A stretch of DNA of 64,000 bases. Origin: Diploscapter coronatus. Its lineage: Eukaryota; Nematoda; Chromadorea; Rhabditida; Rhabditidae. Location of the stretch: contig OZ038423.1 in the NCBI GenBank assembly GCA_964036155.1, forward strand, positions 51,847,249 to 51,911,248. Direction: 5' to 3'. Positions 38,579 to 49,537 of the stretch are shown one piece after another (the first letter of the stretch is position 1; the number at the start of each line of letters is the position of its first letter). The notes below the pieces were generated by a model. The model searched no databases, was not told the origin of the DNA, and was given only the letters and a program-made list of their open reading frames with translations. Made by a program: the position numbers and the translations under genes.

Positions 38579-40019
38579 TCAATCGAAAACGTTCACCTCT
38601 TGTCTGAAGCTCATTGACAGAGGCCTCATTCCGGAACGGGGGGTTCCACTGCGAGCTGGCATACCACTGGAATATTCAATATGAAGATAGAGGGTAAATA
38701 AAAACGAATGATTACCTGACAGAAGTGTTGAACGAAGTGTTGTTGGTGGTAGTGTTGAAGGAGATGGCGGGAATGACGTTGGGCTCGGTCGAGTCGTCTA
38801 GACTCGCCGATTGTCCGTTCACTGGCAGGGCCGCATTCTCAATGTCGTTAGAGGCCAGTTCCTCAAGTTGATCATTAAGACATTTTATTGTTAGTGATTC
38901 TTCAAATTATAACGAAAAAACTTGATCTCACCATCTTATTCGAATCTAATATTTGCATTTTGAACTCGCTGTTCCGATTGTGATTGTAGAAATTAGCAAA
39001 CTTTTAGACAACCATAAAATACTTCTAGTCTTTCAAATTCTATCGAAATTAGGGAATGCAGAATTTCGATTTCGAGGAGGCTTGATCTGTTTCTATTTAG
39101 AGCCCAGCTTTTTAATCGAAATTGAAACATTATTTAAAAGTTACCTCTTCAGTAGCAGGCATAACTCCAATGCGAACAGAGCCATCGAGAATCATCCCGT
39201 TACGAGCTAAGGCCTGTTGGGCATGGGCTGCACACGAATAGCGGATGTACATCCAATTGCCACGAGGAGCTGACTGCAAAGATACGAGAAATGAAAGAAT
39301 AATAAAACAAAAGATCTGATGAGTTGCTCTCCTTCTCTATTATCAAGACTATTTTCTAAAAGAAACTGCATGAAACATCAGAAAACCAAGATACAGTTTA
39401 CCTGATGCGAGACAATCTGTGCATGTTTGGAGAAGAGTTTGAGGATGCTGGTGGCGTAGTCGGAAGGGAAGCCGAACACGACGATCCACGTGTCTGCAGC
39501 TGACTCAGAGGAACGCTGTCTGCTCGACTGTTGCTGGGAGGGCAGCTGGTCGAAGATGCTTATCCTTCTGCTCTTGTTCACTGGCTCCAGGGCACTGCGA
39601 AGGGAACGCAAAGGGGGTGCTCCTGGAAGTATTTACTTTCAAGAACAAAAACTGTTATTTTACAAACAATCAACACAACCAGTGTCCCTTCTTCTCCCTT
39701 CCTCTATCAAAATTACCATCAGTTAAAAATTTACTACTCATGCATAGAGGCCTCTTAGAAAGTTCATACGATTCTAGACAGTATATCGCTAAAAAGAGAC
39801 GACTATCATTTTTTCAAGTTACAAACAAATAAAGAATAAAATACCATTTTGAGAGTCGTTGTTGGAATTGACAGCCTTTGCAGCAGAAGCAGCCGCACTG
39901 CGAGGCAGAGTGCCGTAAGGACTGGCCGACAGCTGGGAGAAGGTGATGTCGCTGCCCGCGAACGAGGCATTCCTCTTTCCTCTCGCTCCGTTCACTTCTG
40001 TCCCTATCCCTCTCGCGAT
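38579..40019 (-). CDS. NUP35: Nucleoporin NUP35 (NUP53), N-terminus uncertain
   Basis: NUP35 is a nuclear-pore scaffold-linker protein with an RRM-like MPPN domain. Exons read, N to C: a Ser/Ala-rich part (SQLSASPYGTLPRSAAA), then APPLRSLRSALEP (vertebrate proteins have APPVRSIYD here), DTWIVVFGFPSDYATSILKL and GNWMYIRYSCAAHAQQALAR, ending RIGVMPATEE; these last three form the RRM-like fold. The C-terminal part includes RSGTPRSGMRPLSMSFRQ and stops at 38579-38581. The terminal amphipathic helix (MEYMFGW-like) of vertebrate NUP35 is not seen. The most 5' exon in the correct frame opens after an acceptor at 40020-40021, but no convincing initiating exon is found; directly upstream lie G-alpha exons in a phase that could splice to it. 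Identity is strong, the 5' end is unresolved. Confidence 0.85.
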
Positions 40020-40033
40020 CTGTCAGATTCTGC

Positions 40034-40737
40034 TGAACGAATGCAGGCGACCAGTGACTGAAATCGATGTCTAATAATTTATTAATTTTCATGGACGTAA
40101 TTCAAAGGTAGTGAAGCTATCAATATCATAAGAAAAATCGCATATTAATATTAATATAGTCTGCGTTATATGCGATTTAGGTTCGTGTATTTGTCGCCGC
40201 TGGATTATCGTTGCCGGCTGTGTTCGCCAACGAACTCTCGAGTTTGAGAGTATAGGAAATAGATTAAAAAACAATACACTGATAACGGTAACCAAGCTGT
40301 GACAAATACATGAGCCGTACACCTTTACATCAATGTTATGACGCTCTCTTACGCAACATATCTAGAGAAAAGCAACTTTAAAAAAAAAAATTCAATGAAT
40401 TACTTGAATAGTGTTGCTGTAGACGACGGGTTTGTACTGCTTCCTCTCCTCGTCGCTGTAGCCAGTCTCGTGGATGATCTTCATCTGCTTCACGATCGTG
40501 CTTTTGCCCGACTCGCCCGCGCCCAGTAGCAGCAGCTTCACTTCCCGCGAAGCTCGCTCTCCGTCTGCTTTCAGCTGGAAAACAACGCATTTTTCAATAA
40601 ATGATTTCCAGTCTTTGTCAGATTTATTTACAATTTTCCAATTATCATTTGGTAAGGGTATCAAAGTAGCCAACCTGCTCATCGATTTGCTTGGACCTGA
40701 GTTTGGCGTGTTGGTCAGGGCTGTTAACACATCCCAT
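40034..40737 (-). CDS. G-protein alpha subunit, 5' fragment only
   Basis: Exon 1 (40675-40737) encodes [20 protein letters not shown] and one more Q, with an N-terminal MGC myristoylation/palmitoylation signal. Exon 2 (40404-40574) encodes 57 residues including [20 protein letters not shown] (P-loop) and [16 protein letters not shown], typical of G-alpha i/o-type proteins. After a phase-0 donor, a phase-0 acceptor at 40058-40059 opens a reading SLVACIRS that fits the next conserved G-alpha segment, but the match stops there and a stop codon follows. Switch regions, NKKD and the C-terminus (about 270 residues) are nowhere on this strand down to the window start, except that a very long intron cannot be excluded. 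NUP35 exons follow at once. I read it as a truncated gene or a junction (real or assembly). Confidence 0.75.
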
Positions 40738-42015
40738 GTTGCCTGCCTTTCCTGCCTATCTGTGCTTTCTGCCAATCTGCAATCTGCCAGGGACAACAGA
40801 GGGAAGGGGGAGGGCACCTGATCGATGCACTGAGTGCCCAGTCGCCTCGCCTGAAGCAGATAACGTTCATCCGAGCAAATTAGCCTCATCTCCAAGTCTG
40901 CAGGCCCTGCTGCATTGCGGTACTCGGCCTGTGCCCAGAGCCGCGACTTGGCTAATTACGAGCAACCAACACGCATTAGGAAAGTGAGTGAGAACGCTAT
41001 TAATTCATCGGGAATTCACGATTTATTGATCGAAAAATTTGATAATTGGTAAAGTGAAAAATATTCAATGATGAATTTGAAATGAAAAAGGACAAACCCG
41101 AAGAACTAGAAGATGAAAAGCAGAGAAACGCCGCTGTTTGATGGTAGGAGGCAGCTAAATTAGCCCTGCAGAGATGTGATAAAACAATGAGAGCGAATAC
41201 GGAAATGTACAAATATATGAACACGATCAGGCATGTCATTTTTAGGCCGTTAGGGCCTGGTATAAACATAGCACATGAATTATCTCTACCATTTTTCAAA
41301 CCGCTATTTCTTATCATTGGATGAGAATTGAAAAATTCGTCATCAATTCTAAAAATGACATCTCTGAACACGATGGAATGCATTCGTCTTCGAGAAATAC
41401 AAAAAAAAATGTTGAGCTTATCGAATGCGAATAGCTAGAAGAAGTGATATGGTACCCTCTAGGCCCGTTAATAGACTTGCAACTCAAATACAGATCTATT
41501 GAGTGGAACAAGTAAACTGGGCACTGCAAGAAGAGGAAGAAGTGGGAGAGCAACTGATCATCGGGAAGGCAGAAGAGTAGACTGACAGATTAGAAAATAA
41601 GGACTATCTAGAGGGGTTGACGAGTGGACGTGAAGATAGGAAATTGTCAAGTGTCCAGCAGTTGATCAATAGGCAGTAGCTATATACTCAGCGTTCAAGC
41701 AGCGTATCAATATGGGAGTAATTTGCGGATCCGCAGTGCTGTGGGTCGATGTGAACGAATTTGGATCCATATGGATATGCTGCTTGAACGCTGAATAGGA
41801 AAGACAATAAGAGGTCCAGACATTGTAAATAGACATAGAAAGAACTAATAATATGTGGGAGAGAGGGTAGAGATAAAAGGAAAGAATGGGATAAAGAGTG
41901 AATGTTACTCTAACAAGAGGAAATTTAGCTACATGTGAAAAAGATAAAAAAAAAAAATTAAAGACGCGAATAGCCTATAATCGCGAGGAGACTAATATCA
42001 CCTAGAACGTTGCAG
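40738..42015. other. Intergenic, contains a 110-bp foldback
   Basis: No gene was recognised between the G-alpha start codon and the orphan exon at 42016. It contains a long inverted repeat at 41684-41797, listed separately, and several minus-strand frames without splice or family support. Confidence 0.5.
41684..41797. repeat. Foldback with ~30-bp arms and a nested palindrome
   Basis: The left arm around CAGCGTTCAAGCAGC (41689-41703) and the right arm GCTGCTTGAACGCTG are reverse complements; pairing continues with about one gap to AATATGG / CCATATGG, giving arms close to 30 bp. The centre contains the perfect 12-bp palindrome TGCGGATCCGCA. It may be a small foldback transposon or a structured RNA; there is no coding capacity. 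Confidence 0.65.
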
Positions 42016-42222
42016 AACGCTCCAATAACCATAGAACCACAAATTGAAATATCCGCATGTGCGAACGGAGCGATGCTCTGCATAGCCGTGCTCAAAAACG
42101 ATGAGATTCCAGTCGATGGAACGGACATCCAAAAGCTGAACATTAACAAATTGAATATTATTGGATCATCCTTACAAGTGAACACTAGTGCTTTGTCAAC
42201 GGATTTTACTCATACTTTTTGG
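42016..42222 (+). other. Orphan exon-like segment, 69 codons, unassigned
   Basis: A frame open throughout and a multiple of three long lies between a TTGCAG acceptor and a perfect GTAAGT donor. It begins NAPITIEPQIEISACANGAM and ends STDFTHTFW. The antisense strand also has an open hydrophobic frame (41958-42185), but without matching splice sites. No partner exons or family were found, so it may be a remnant. Confidence 0.35.
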
Positions 42223-42553
42223 GTAAGTCAACTCGGACCCCCTGATAACAACATCCTAGGGAGGACCTAAGTCTGATTTTCTTTGCAAACCCATCTCAAT
42301 TCTTAAACTACTTAAAATACCTCTCCAAAATCGATTGAAGATCGAACCTCTGTGTGAATTTGTATAAGAAAAATCGATGTTGCAGACCTCCTGTCTAATT
42401 TTTTTCAGATTGGCTGAAAGTCTACCTTTATCTACAACGAAAATCAGATTAAAGCGCAAACTATGCTTTTCACATTCGAAATTTGACCGTGAAGTTGATA
42501 TCCATATTTAAACACTGCAAAAAATAACAAGTGAAAAGATTAGTGGATCGAAA

Positions 42554-42667
42554 ATGAGCAATAATAATTACTATTCCCTTGCAAAAACGAAGGAAAATGA
42601 GGCAATTTCGAAGATAATTTCTGAAGAAAGCGAGCACCTGGGAATTTTTAACCTGATTTTTGAATCA
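42554..42667 (+). other. Orphan first-exon-like segment, 38 codons
   Basis: An ATG-initiated open stretch (MSNNNYYSLAKTKENEAIS...) runs to a perfect GTAAGT donor at 42668. The composition is polar, with no signal peptide. No convincing downstream exon was found before the convergent minus-strand gene. It could be a real first exon or chance. Confidence 0.3.
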
Positions 42668-42834
42668 GTAAGTAGGAATTACCTTACACACCAAATATGA
42701 GAAAAATTAACTGACATCACATTAACGTTTTCATGTTACTGTTTTTTTTCCATAATCAGAAAATTTAACTAAAAACCTTTAGTTGATTCTTCGTCGTGAT
42801 ATATTTTTTAAAATAAAGTTACCTAGTAAAAGAA

Positions 42835-44589
42835 TTAAACATTCACTTCAAATGTCGTTGCGAATTTATTAGCAAAATAGCTCATTAAATACGAATCAAG
42901 TTTCCCAATATTCATCTTAGAGAATGGAAATATGGTGCTTAGTGAGTATCGATATTCCTAAAACTACACTACCTCAATTTTTAGATTGATTTGGCATGAC
43001 AAGTTTATCTTACTTTAACGAAGCGTTTTGGATTGATAGATGCCTTATGCCAAATTAATATCGAGTGCGAAATATACCCTTTTGAATAATCCTCGCATCC
43101 CTGCATGGGTGTGTACGCGTTTCGATTCTGTAGAAAAGTGAGAATCCATGAACATCCAGCTCCAGTAAATGACCCGAAAACGAAGACGAACGTGCTGAAT
43201 ATTCAAAATTGATTTAAATTTGAAAGAATACACCTACCTGATGAAGTTGGTGGTCATCGAAAGTTGAATTCCATTTAGTTCCTTGATACCGTACAGATCT
43301 GCGAGCGCGATGGCGAACCATACAGAAGTTATGGATGAGAGAGTGTTGACTAATGTCATCTTTGCCCAGTAGATTTTTGCCTCTCTCGTTGGCTAAATTT
43401 AGAGATAGTTTAGTTCAAATAATTAACATAATCAAGAACATTACTTTGCAATTTTAATTATTTTGGTATAATTTAATGTACATATAGGGACCGCCAGCCC
43501 TTTTGCCAAATTCACTCTGGTATTATGTTTCCTACATTTTAGGGGCTAAGGTGCCCCTCTAGTCCCCACCGAAAAAAAACACGTCACTGACAGAAAATTG
43601 TATAAAATTTAACGCAAAAAATCGCCCCTTTTCGTGAATAAGGGAAGGGGACGTGACCTATCTGCAAAAGGCACTGTGCTGCTCGTTCTCCCTTTCTTTT
43701 CCTGTCTTTGGGGATCTTTTCTCTGCATTCTCTTTCATTTTAGCATTGGCTTCTTCTATATTTTCGCGGATTATCAGAATCTTAGTTGCTCTATGCAGGA
43801 TTTTTTTCAATTTTTACATATGTTGTACATGTCAACTAGGTATACTGATTCATCAGAAAAAAAACTTTTATGTGCCTCTTTTCTAAGTCAAAATATTAGC
43901 ATTGTCGTAATTTGGTGTATTTGACGCACATTTGCAGACTTCTTTTGCACTAAATCAATAAATCGATATCATCACGTGAAAGAGCGGTATTGAATTGTGT
44001 AGTAGGTACCGATAAATTATTAAGGCGCATTCTTTGAGTAACCTGAAACAAAGGCCGGACAACTGCAAAAGTGTCTCGGATCCGAACCAAACTTATATGT
44101 TGGATACACCATGGACCCTAATCACAAAAATGGGAAGATCAGGTCCCGCCCCCAAAAGTGGGCGGGGCTAGGTGGGGGTCAAAGTTGAGCATTTTCACGA
44201 TTAGACACCCCTCAGGGGGTACAAAGAAAACTTTTTTGCTATGAAAGATTTTCGAAAAATTTTAAAAGTATGAATATGGCCATGGAGTGTACTTTCTAAA
44301 AATATAGACTTTAGGAAGTCAACCATTTGTTTGGGGCTGGAGGGGGTCCCAAAGTCAAAAGTGTCAAAAATAAGTTTCAAAAACATGCATATTTTGCATA
44401 AAATCGACTTTCCTGAAAAATTTGAATGTCATACCCACGATCGCCAATTAAGCACCTCAGCACATATTTCCATTGTGCTCTGAAAATTAGTTTTTATAAA
44501 TGAAACTATGAAATGATTACCATGCCGACTATGGATACGAAGAACATGACGGCGAGAGCAACGAAACTTTCCAAGTAGATATTGGCCAT
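42835..44589 (-). CDS. Small multi-pass membrane protein, 175 aa, unassigned
   Basis: Four exons agree in phase: 44521-44589, 43238-43392, 43014-43194 and 42835-42957. The ATG follows an acceptor-like TTTTAG by 3 bp, so the mRNA may be trans-spliced. Hydrophobic stretches FVALAVMFFVSIVGM, SITSVWFAIALADLYG and FVFVFGSFTGAGCSWIL predict three or so membrane segments; the rest includes REAKIYWAKMTL and GYISHSILIWHK. I recognise no family; a transporter-like fragment is possible, but the total length is short for one. The last exon is the least certain. A 1.1-kb intron (43393-44520) contains GC-rich repeat sequence. Confidence 0.5.
44125..44215. repeat. GC-rich short repeat within intron
   Basis: A locally GC-rich stretch in AT-rich surroundings contains CCCGCCCCCAAAAGTGGGCGGGG, whose ends pair as a short hairpin (CCCGCCC with GGGCGGG), plus a nearby G-rich run. 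It looks like non-coding dispersed repeat DNA. Confidence 0.4.
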
Positions 44590-46173
44590 TTCCCTAAAAT
44601 AAAATAAATTTTATTTCAATCAAAATCAGATAGTAAAAAAACGCTCACTGTGTAATCCTCATAAAATTTTGAAAAAGTAGACTAAATGCAGAGAAAGTGA
44701 GTCACGTCAATTCTAGATAAAAATTAGAAAATTTGAGGAACGGAATTCCGTTTCGTGTTTCAGTGCCCGGGGTCCACGAATACTGTTAGTTCACATTTAC
44801 TCATATTGGAAGGGAATCGTGTTGAAAATGAAAGAGTAGAAAGATGTAGGGAGTAAATGAACAGCGCCGTTAGGCGGCACTGGTGGGAAAAGGAGAGAGT
44901 AGGGGGACAGGTGAGAGATTAATCTGTAATTATGTCCTAATTATCTGCTAATTATCACAATTTCGAAGAAGAAATTAAAAAATCTATCAAAAAATGATTT
45001 TTTAAATCACTGCAAAACACAAGAAAAATAAGTGAAAAGTGGCTGTTCATTGAATCACCTACAGGTAATTAGTTCTAATTATCGATAATTACCGAATAAT
45101 TATAAAAATCACGAATGAAAATGTCAAAAAAAAATAAATGAAAGTGGAAATCCAGTTTGAATAATGAAATATACTGCCTGCCGCGACGCGAGAGAAGCGA
45201 ACTGTTCACACTACCCCCTTATGCGAAGGGCACTCGTTACTCCCAACTCTGTTACAATGGAGGATATAACAAAAGTAAAACAGGAAATATTTTCAATAAT
45301 CAGATGGGTTATCAGCTATGGACAATATTGAACCAAGACAAAGGAGCGTGGGTTGGCGGTCCCTAGGTATGATAGAATTTTGCCTTTCCGGGCAAGCTCC
45401 TTCGACTTTGAAAGAGCTCCTAAATGTCGCCTGGTCGAATGACTCTGAACTTGGTTTAGGGGCTGCGAAAAGAGACCTCCCGGAAGACTGACTAAACTGT
45501 GTTCTTGATTTGTTTCTATACCTTGCCCAAGAAATGCTAACTCCGGTAGCTTTTGGATTTGATTTAACATGGATTGGTGTCTCTTGTCTTATCTTCGATT
45601 AGGTATTAACCCCCAATTGAACATAAATTTGCTACTCGATGATTATTACCGTAAACCTCTAATAGAAGCCCCGCCCCTCGGATTTCCAGATCTACCATAT
45701 CCTAATTCAAATCATTTCGTAAGTGTTTATAATTTTCTTTAGAATATTTACTTTTGATTTCAAGCTTCAGCAATATATAGATGAAAAGTTATGATGGTTT
45801 GAAAATTTGGATTTTTCAAAGATTTGGGGATCGAAAAATAGAAGCCCATGAGTTTCTATTAAAGGTTTTACGGTATATCCATTATTCAGTGATCTGTTAA
45901 TATTTGTGTCCAAAAGTTTGAACGCAAATGTGATTTCGAAAATGCGGAAATCGCACCACGTTTTTAGAATTGAATGGAGAATATTACCTTTTCAACTTTG
46001 AAAAACGATGCAAAATAAAAGTTTCTTTATACTTTCGGGAGGATATCATTTTCAAACTTCAAGTTAGCATAACTCTGTCCACTTTTAGGGCGGAGTTAAA
46101 TAAGCTCATTTTTAGGGCCTTTGGGGCTAACTACCATAAAAATTTCATCCGGATTCCGAGAACTTTTGTATGA
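44590..46173. other. Intergenic with MITE copy
   Basis: The upstream flank of the small membrane protein gene up to duplication copy B. No gene recognised; short frames at 45157-45366 and 45316-45570 lack support. A MITE-like element occupies 45648-45874. Confidence 0.5.
45648..45874. mobile_element. MITE-like element with terminal inverted repeats
   Basis: The left end ACCGTAAACCTCTAATAGAA and the right end TTTCTATTAAAGGTTTTACG are near reverse complements. The 227-bp body shares TGGTTTGAAAA, TTCAAAGATT and GATCGAAAA-type words with the copies at 61-246 and 8131-8370. The ends are flanked by TA, compatible with a TA target site. Confidence 0.65.
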
Positions 46174-48738
46174 TTCATAGTCAATATACCATAAATCACG
46201 GTTAAGGCGATAATTTACCATTAGCAATGACACTTTTAGCGCAACACATCTCGACCCCTATCCATGAGTTTTCATTGATCCATTTCACATTTTTCTTGGT
46301 TCTTGGTTTGATCTCGATTTATTCATTTTCAATTATTCAGTGACCAAGAATTGTCAGTTGGATCTGCATCGTACATTTTTACAGGAAAAATGAATAGCTT
46401 CAACTATTCAATTTATTACGAATCTCGAAACTATCTGTTCATTCTACCATTTGAATCAGCATCAACTCAGGGCTACAGTCCTGAAAGCCTAATGAAATTG
46501 CAATCCCATTATCGATTTATCATGTATTTTTATGGATTTTTTGGATGTGTGTTTATGCCTTTGATTACTATCCTGAAAATTTTGGCGGTACTTTTAATAT
46601 TTAGAAAATATATTAATAAAATAGATATATAGCATAATTTAGTAGGCAAAATATTCTTTAAAAAATTAAGCTGAGTTTAACTCAATTGTTTTACTTTCTA
46701 TATGCCATCTGTATAAGTTAGAATTAATGCCAATGACAAATTATGAGATTGTACGTGGAATGAATCTTTATATCGTTTTAGGAAGATGTAAATGATCGAA
46801 ATGGACATAGTCGATGTAGTAGTAATGGATTCCGAAATTGGAATTACTTCTGTTCATTCTTTGGATTTTTCGGTTTCATCCGCATGGCTCCAGAATGGCT
46901 TTGGAGTTGGCGAGAGTATGTCAATATTCATACTATATTGTATGAAAAATAACTTAAGAAATTCGATATTATATTCCTTATGCGTTCCATCGCATTACAT
47001 GACAATAAGCGATGATTGGATGTCGCTTTTTGTTGTATTTAAGGTAATCTTTTTATAATTTATTATTATGCAAATCTCAATACTACGATTTATATCCTGT
47101 ATAGTTTTGATATCATTCGACAACATTTTTAGATAATGCTATTTGGGGTATCGTACGACCTTTCATCTTTAAATACAGAACCCTATTTTGGATGTTTCAA
47201 TCACGTTTATCATTTTGCGTCTATAGTCTATGCATCACATATCATCAGTACATTTAGTCCATCAGGTATCGATGACACCGAATCAAGAGTGGTTGCAAAG
47301 TAGAAAAGGGAAAGGAAGGCGGGGTTTATTCTTCTAGTTTCCACCTTTACCCAGAAGGAGAGAGAGAAAGACACCGTCTTTCGTTGCTTTCTCTTCTTTC
47401 GAACAGAGGAAAACAAAAATTAAAATCGCGCCCATTTCCCTCCTCCGTTTTGCATCCCCATTTGGTTCGGACTTATCGATAAAATATTTTTTTTCCAACT
47501 CATTTAAAGCCTATTCATAAATTTAGGTCGTTGGTATTTCATGATCGACTACTTGATCATTTCTATAACTTATGCGTATTATGCAACCCGGGCTAAGTGC
47601 ATTTTGCCAAGAAAATTCATTTGTGTCACGATAACTACACTCCAAATTCTTCAGCAAATTATTGGGCTATTCATCACTGCACTAGCTTATGAAATCAAGG
47701 TATCATTGAAAAATGTAACAACTTTCAAGAATTGAATTTTTGAAGGTTTTCATTTGCAAAGTTTGATAACTAAATTTTTATTTTTGAATTTAATTACATT
47801 AACGATATTATCCTTATCATTTCTTTCAGATGTCCGGGCAATCTTGCAAAGAGTCTTTCGAAACACTCAAATACAGTAACATGTACTTTTCCATACAACT
47901 CATTTTCTATGTCAAGTATTTCTACGATGCCTATTTGGCTCGGAATAACCTCTATGACATGAAAAAGGCTATCAACGAAGCGCAAAGCATTTTTCCCATC
48001 GAAGAAATACCGTATCGCAGAATACGCATTGATCGGGTAAGGAAACAATAGCAATGAATTCATAAAAAAAAACGATCATTTTTGACCAATCTTTTTATTA
48101 TTGCCAGAATCGTTCTAAATGAAGATGCATTGTAAAGAATGTTCTAATGGCACTCAATTTGATTGTGCAAGAAAAAATGATTCATTTTTAAGTTTCCAAA
48201 TTATTCCGAAATTTTCGGGCTGTTTTTCGGGAACCTTTCAAGAACATTTTTTCCCGATTGGTTTCCGAACCCAAACCGCTCGGAATGAGTCCGAAAATCC
48301 ATCGGAGAATCGTGCTTCTCGAAAATCACACGTCCCAAATTCACGAGGTTTTGGCAATTTTCTCAATGTTCTTTCTTCTGTTTGGATAAAGTAGATAGAC
48401 AATGCATCGTTACCTAATAAACAAACTTCCAATTTTGCATAATTGCTCAAATGAACGTTTTATTTTCAAATTTCAGTATCGTCTGGTTCAATGTTGATGA
48501 TAAGATCGATAAGAAAGTTGATAGAGAAACGAAGAACTTATGTGAAAACTGTAAGAAGAATCTCTAGCTATTATTTTTTCATATGAAAATACCATTTCGT
48601 GTTTTTCAACATTTTTCCTCATAATTTATATTTACCGTATATTTCTCATATAACTAACTTATACATAAATCACACAATTTACACGAAGAATTACCGATTT
48701 CATTCCTCATATCCTGAATCTCACTTGTAAATTATCGA
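46174..48738 (+). repeat. Segmental duplication, copy B
   Basis: Matches 35441-37970 in direct orientation, including the upstream flank, all seven exon lengths and the 3' flank. See copy A. The homology ends sharply near 48738. Confidence 0.9.
46390..48497 (+). CDS. ELO-family fatty-acid elongase-like protein, copy B, abnormal catalytic region
   Basis: Paralogue of the gene at 35659-37733 with identical exon lengths: 46390-46587, 46782-46915, 46959-47043, 47133-47265, 47527-47699, 47830-48036, 48477-48497; about 316 aa if read through. Family signatures are retained: YLFILPFESA, FIRMAPEWLWSWRE, SGRWYFMIDYLIISITYAYY, ILPRKFICVTITTLQ and KYFYDAYLARNN. The HxxHH position reads HVYHF. Just upstream, in the other frame, NAIWGIVRPFIF corresponds to copy A DAIYGIARTFTF with mostly conservative changes, which suggests that frame was once coding. 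If the exon began at the earlier acceptor, copy B would have a TGA where copy A has TGG. An acceptor-like TTTTTACAG lies 5 bp before the ATG. It is therefore the more likely pseudogene of the two. Confidence 0.7.
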
Positions 48739-49537
48739 CTATCATGATTCTAAATCAATTTTTGTTATTGATTTCTATTCTTCTCTTAATTTATTGTCGC
48801 CATCCCGAGTTCGATGATAGATATGAAGATTTGTCAAGGTTTATTGGAATAAATTTAGAATATTTTATTAAAAAAAAAATCATATTCTGAGGAGACGAAT
48901 CAAATCAGATCGTACAAAAAGAGGTCAATCAAGAGTTTATTCTCGAAACAACTGACGCGTCGTTTTTTCATGCTAAAGCTTGTCGTTTTATAAAAGCGTA
49001 GAAAAGTCAGAGCATCGTATTCCTGATAATGGAAGAAAAAGCAATTTTACCTATAGCATTTCTCAAAATTCATTCGCTATTATTGTTTTTGTATAAATTT
49101 CTAAATCACAATACATTCATATGTGCTTATGCTGTATAAACTCCTTCTGCCTTTAATGGCTCATTTTCATTGTGCCAACATATATTTTATTAATTTTATT
49201 AAACCACTACAGCAATAAAATTTCCATATTGTAAGATTAGAAACAATGCAGTTATTAGAGATCAGAATATAATAACATACCGTGAAATCTCTAATATAAG
49301 TCCTCCTTCAGAGGGATATTGAACAATCGAAGCCCCGGGGCTTCCATTAAAGGTTCGACGATACTATAATATCATAGAGCTTGTATTCTTCAAAGGTTTG
49401 GCATTTCCTTATATTTTGGAATCTTCGTCGTTGAATAATAACATTTTTATGACTTGAAAATAATCAAATTGAACATGGAGGGAGATATTCTTTGATAATT
49501 TGGAACGTAGACATTTAGGACTGGGATTCAAGTAAAA
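48739..49537. other. Intergenic between convergent genes
   Basis: The 3' flanks of the ELO copy B gene (+) and of the Ig-EGF protein gene (-). AT-rich, no gene seen. Contains a short MITE derivative at 49279-49362. Confidence 0.55.
49279..49362. mobile_element. Short deletion derivative of the MITE family
   Basis: The left end ACCGTGAAATCTCTAATATAAG and right end CTTCCATTAAAGGTTCGACG are imperfect inverted repeats, and both match the ends of the element at 45648-45874. The 84-bp unit has lost the interior of the longer copies. Confidence 0.5.

Noticed and set aside
39814..40092. ATG-initiated minus-strand frame ([14 protein letters not shown]...) as the NUP35 start
   Set aside because: Attractive because of a SPAFV segment, but its frame runs into the wrong reading of the following exon and no donor in phase can correct it.
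41958..42185. Hydrophobic minus-strand frame opposite the orphan exon at 42016
   Set aside because: No splice sites fit it, whereas the plus strand has a TTGCAG acceptor and GTAAGT donor bounding a multiple of three.
45157..45570. Overlapping plus and minus frames before duplication copy B
   Set aside because: Short, unsupported by splice sites or family resemblance, and next to repeat DNA.
49341..49362. GGTTCGA word resembling a tRNA B-box
   Set aside because: No A-box or cloverleaf around it; the word is part of the terminal repeat of the MITE family.
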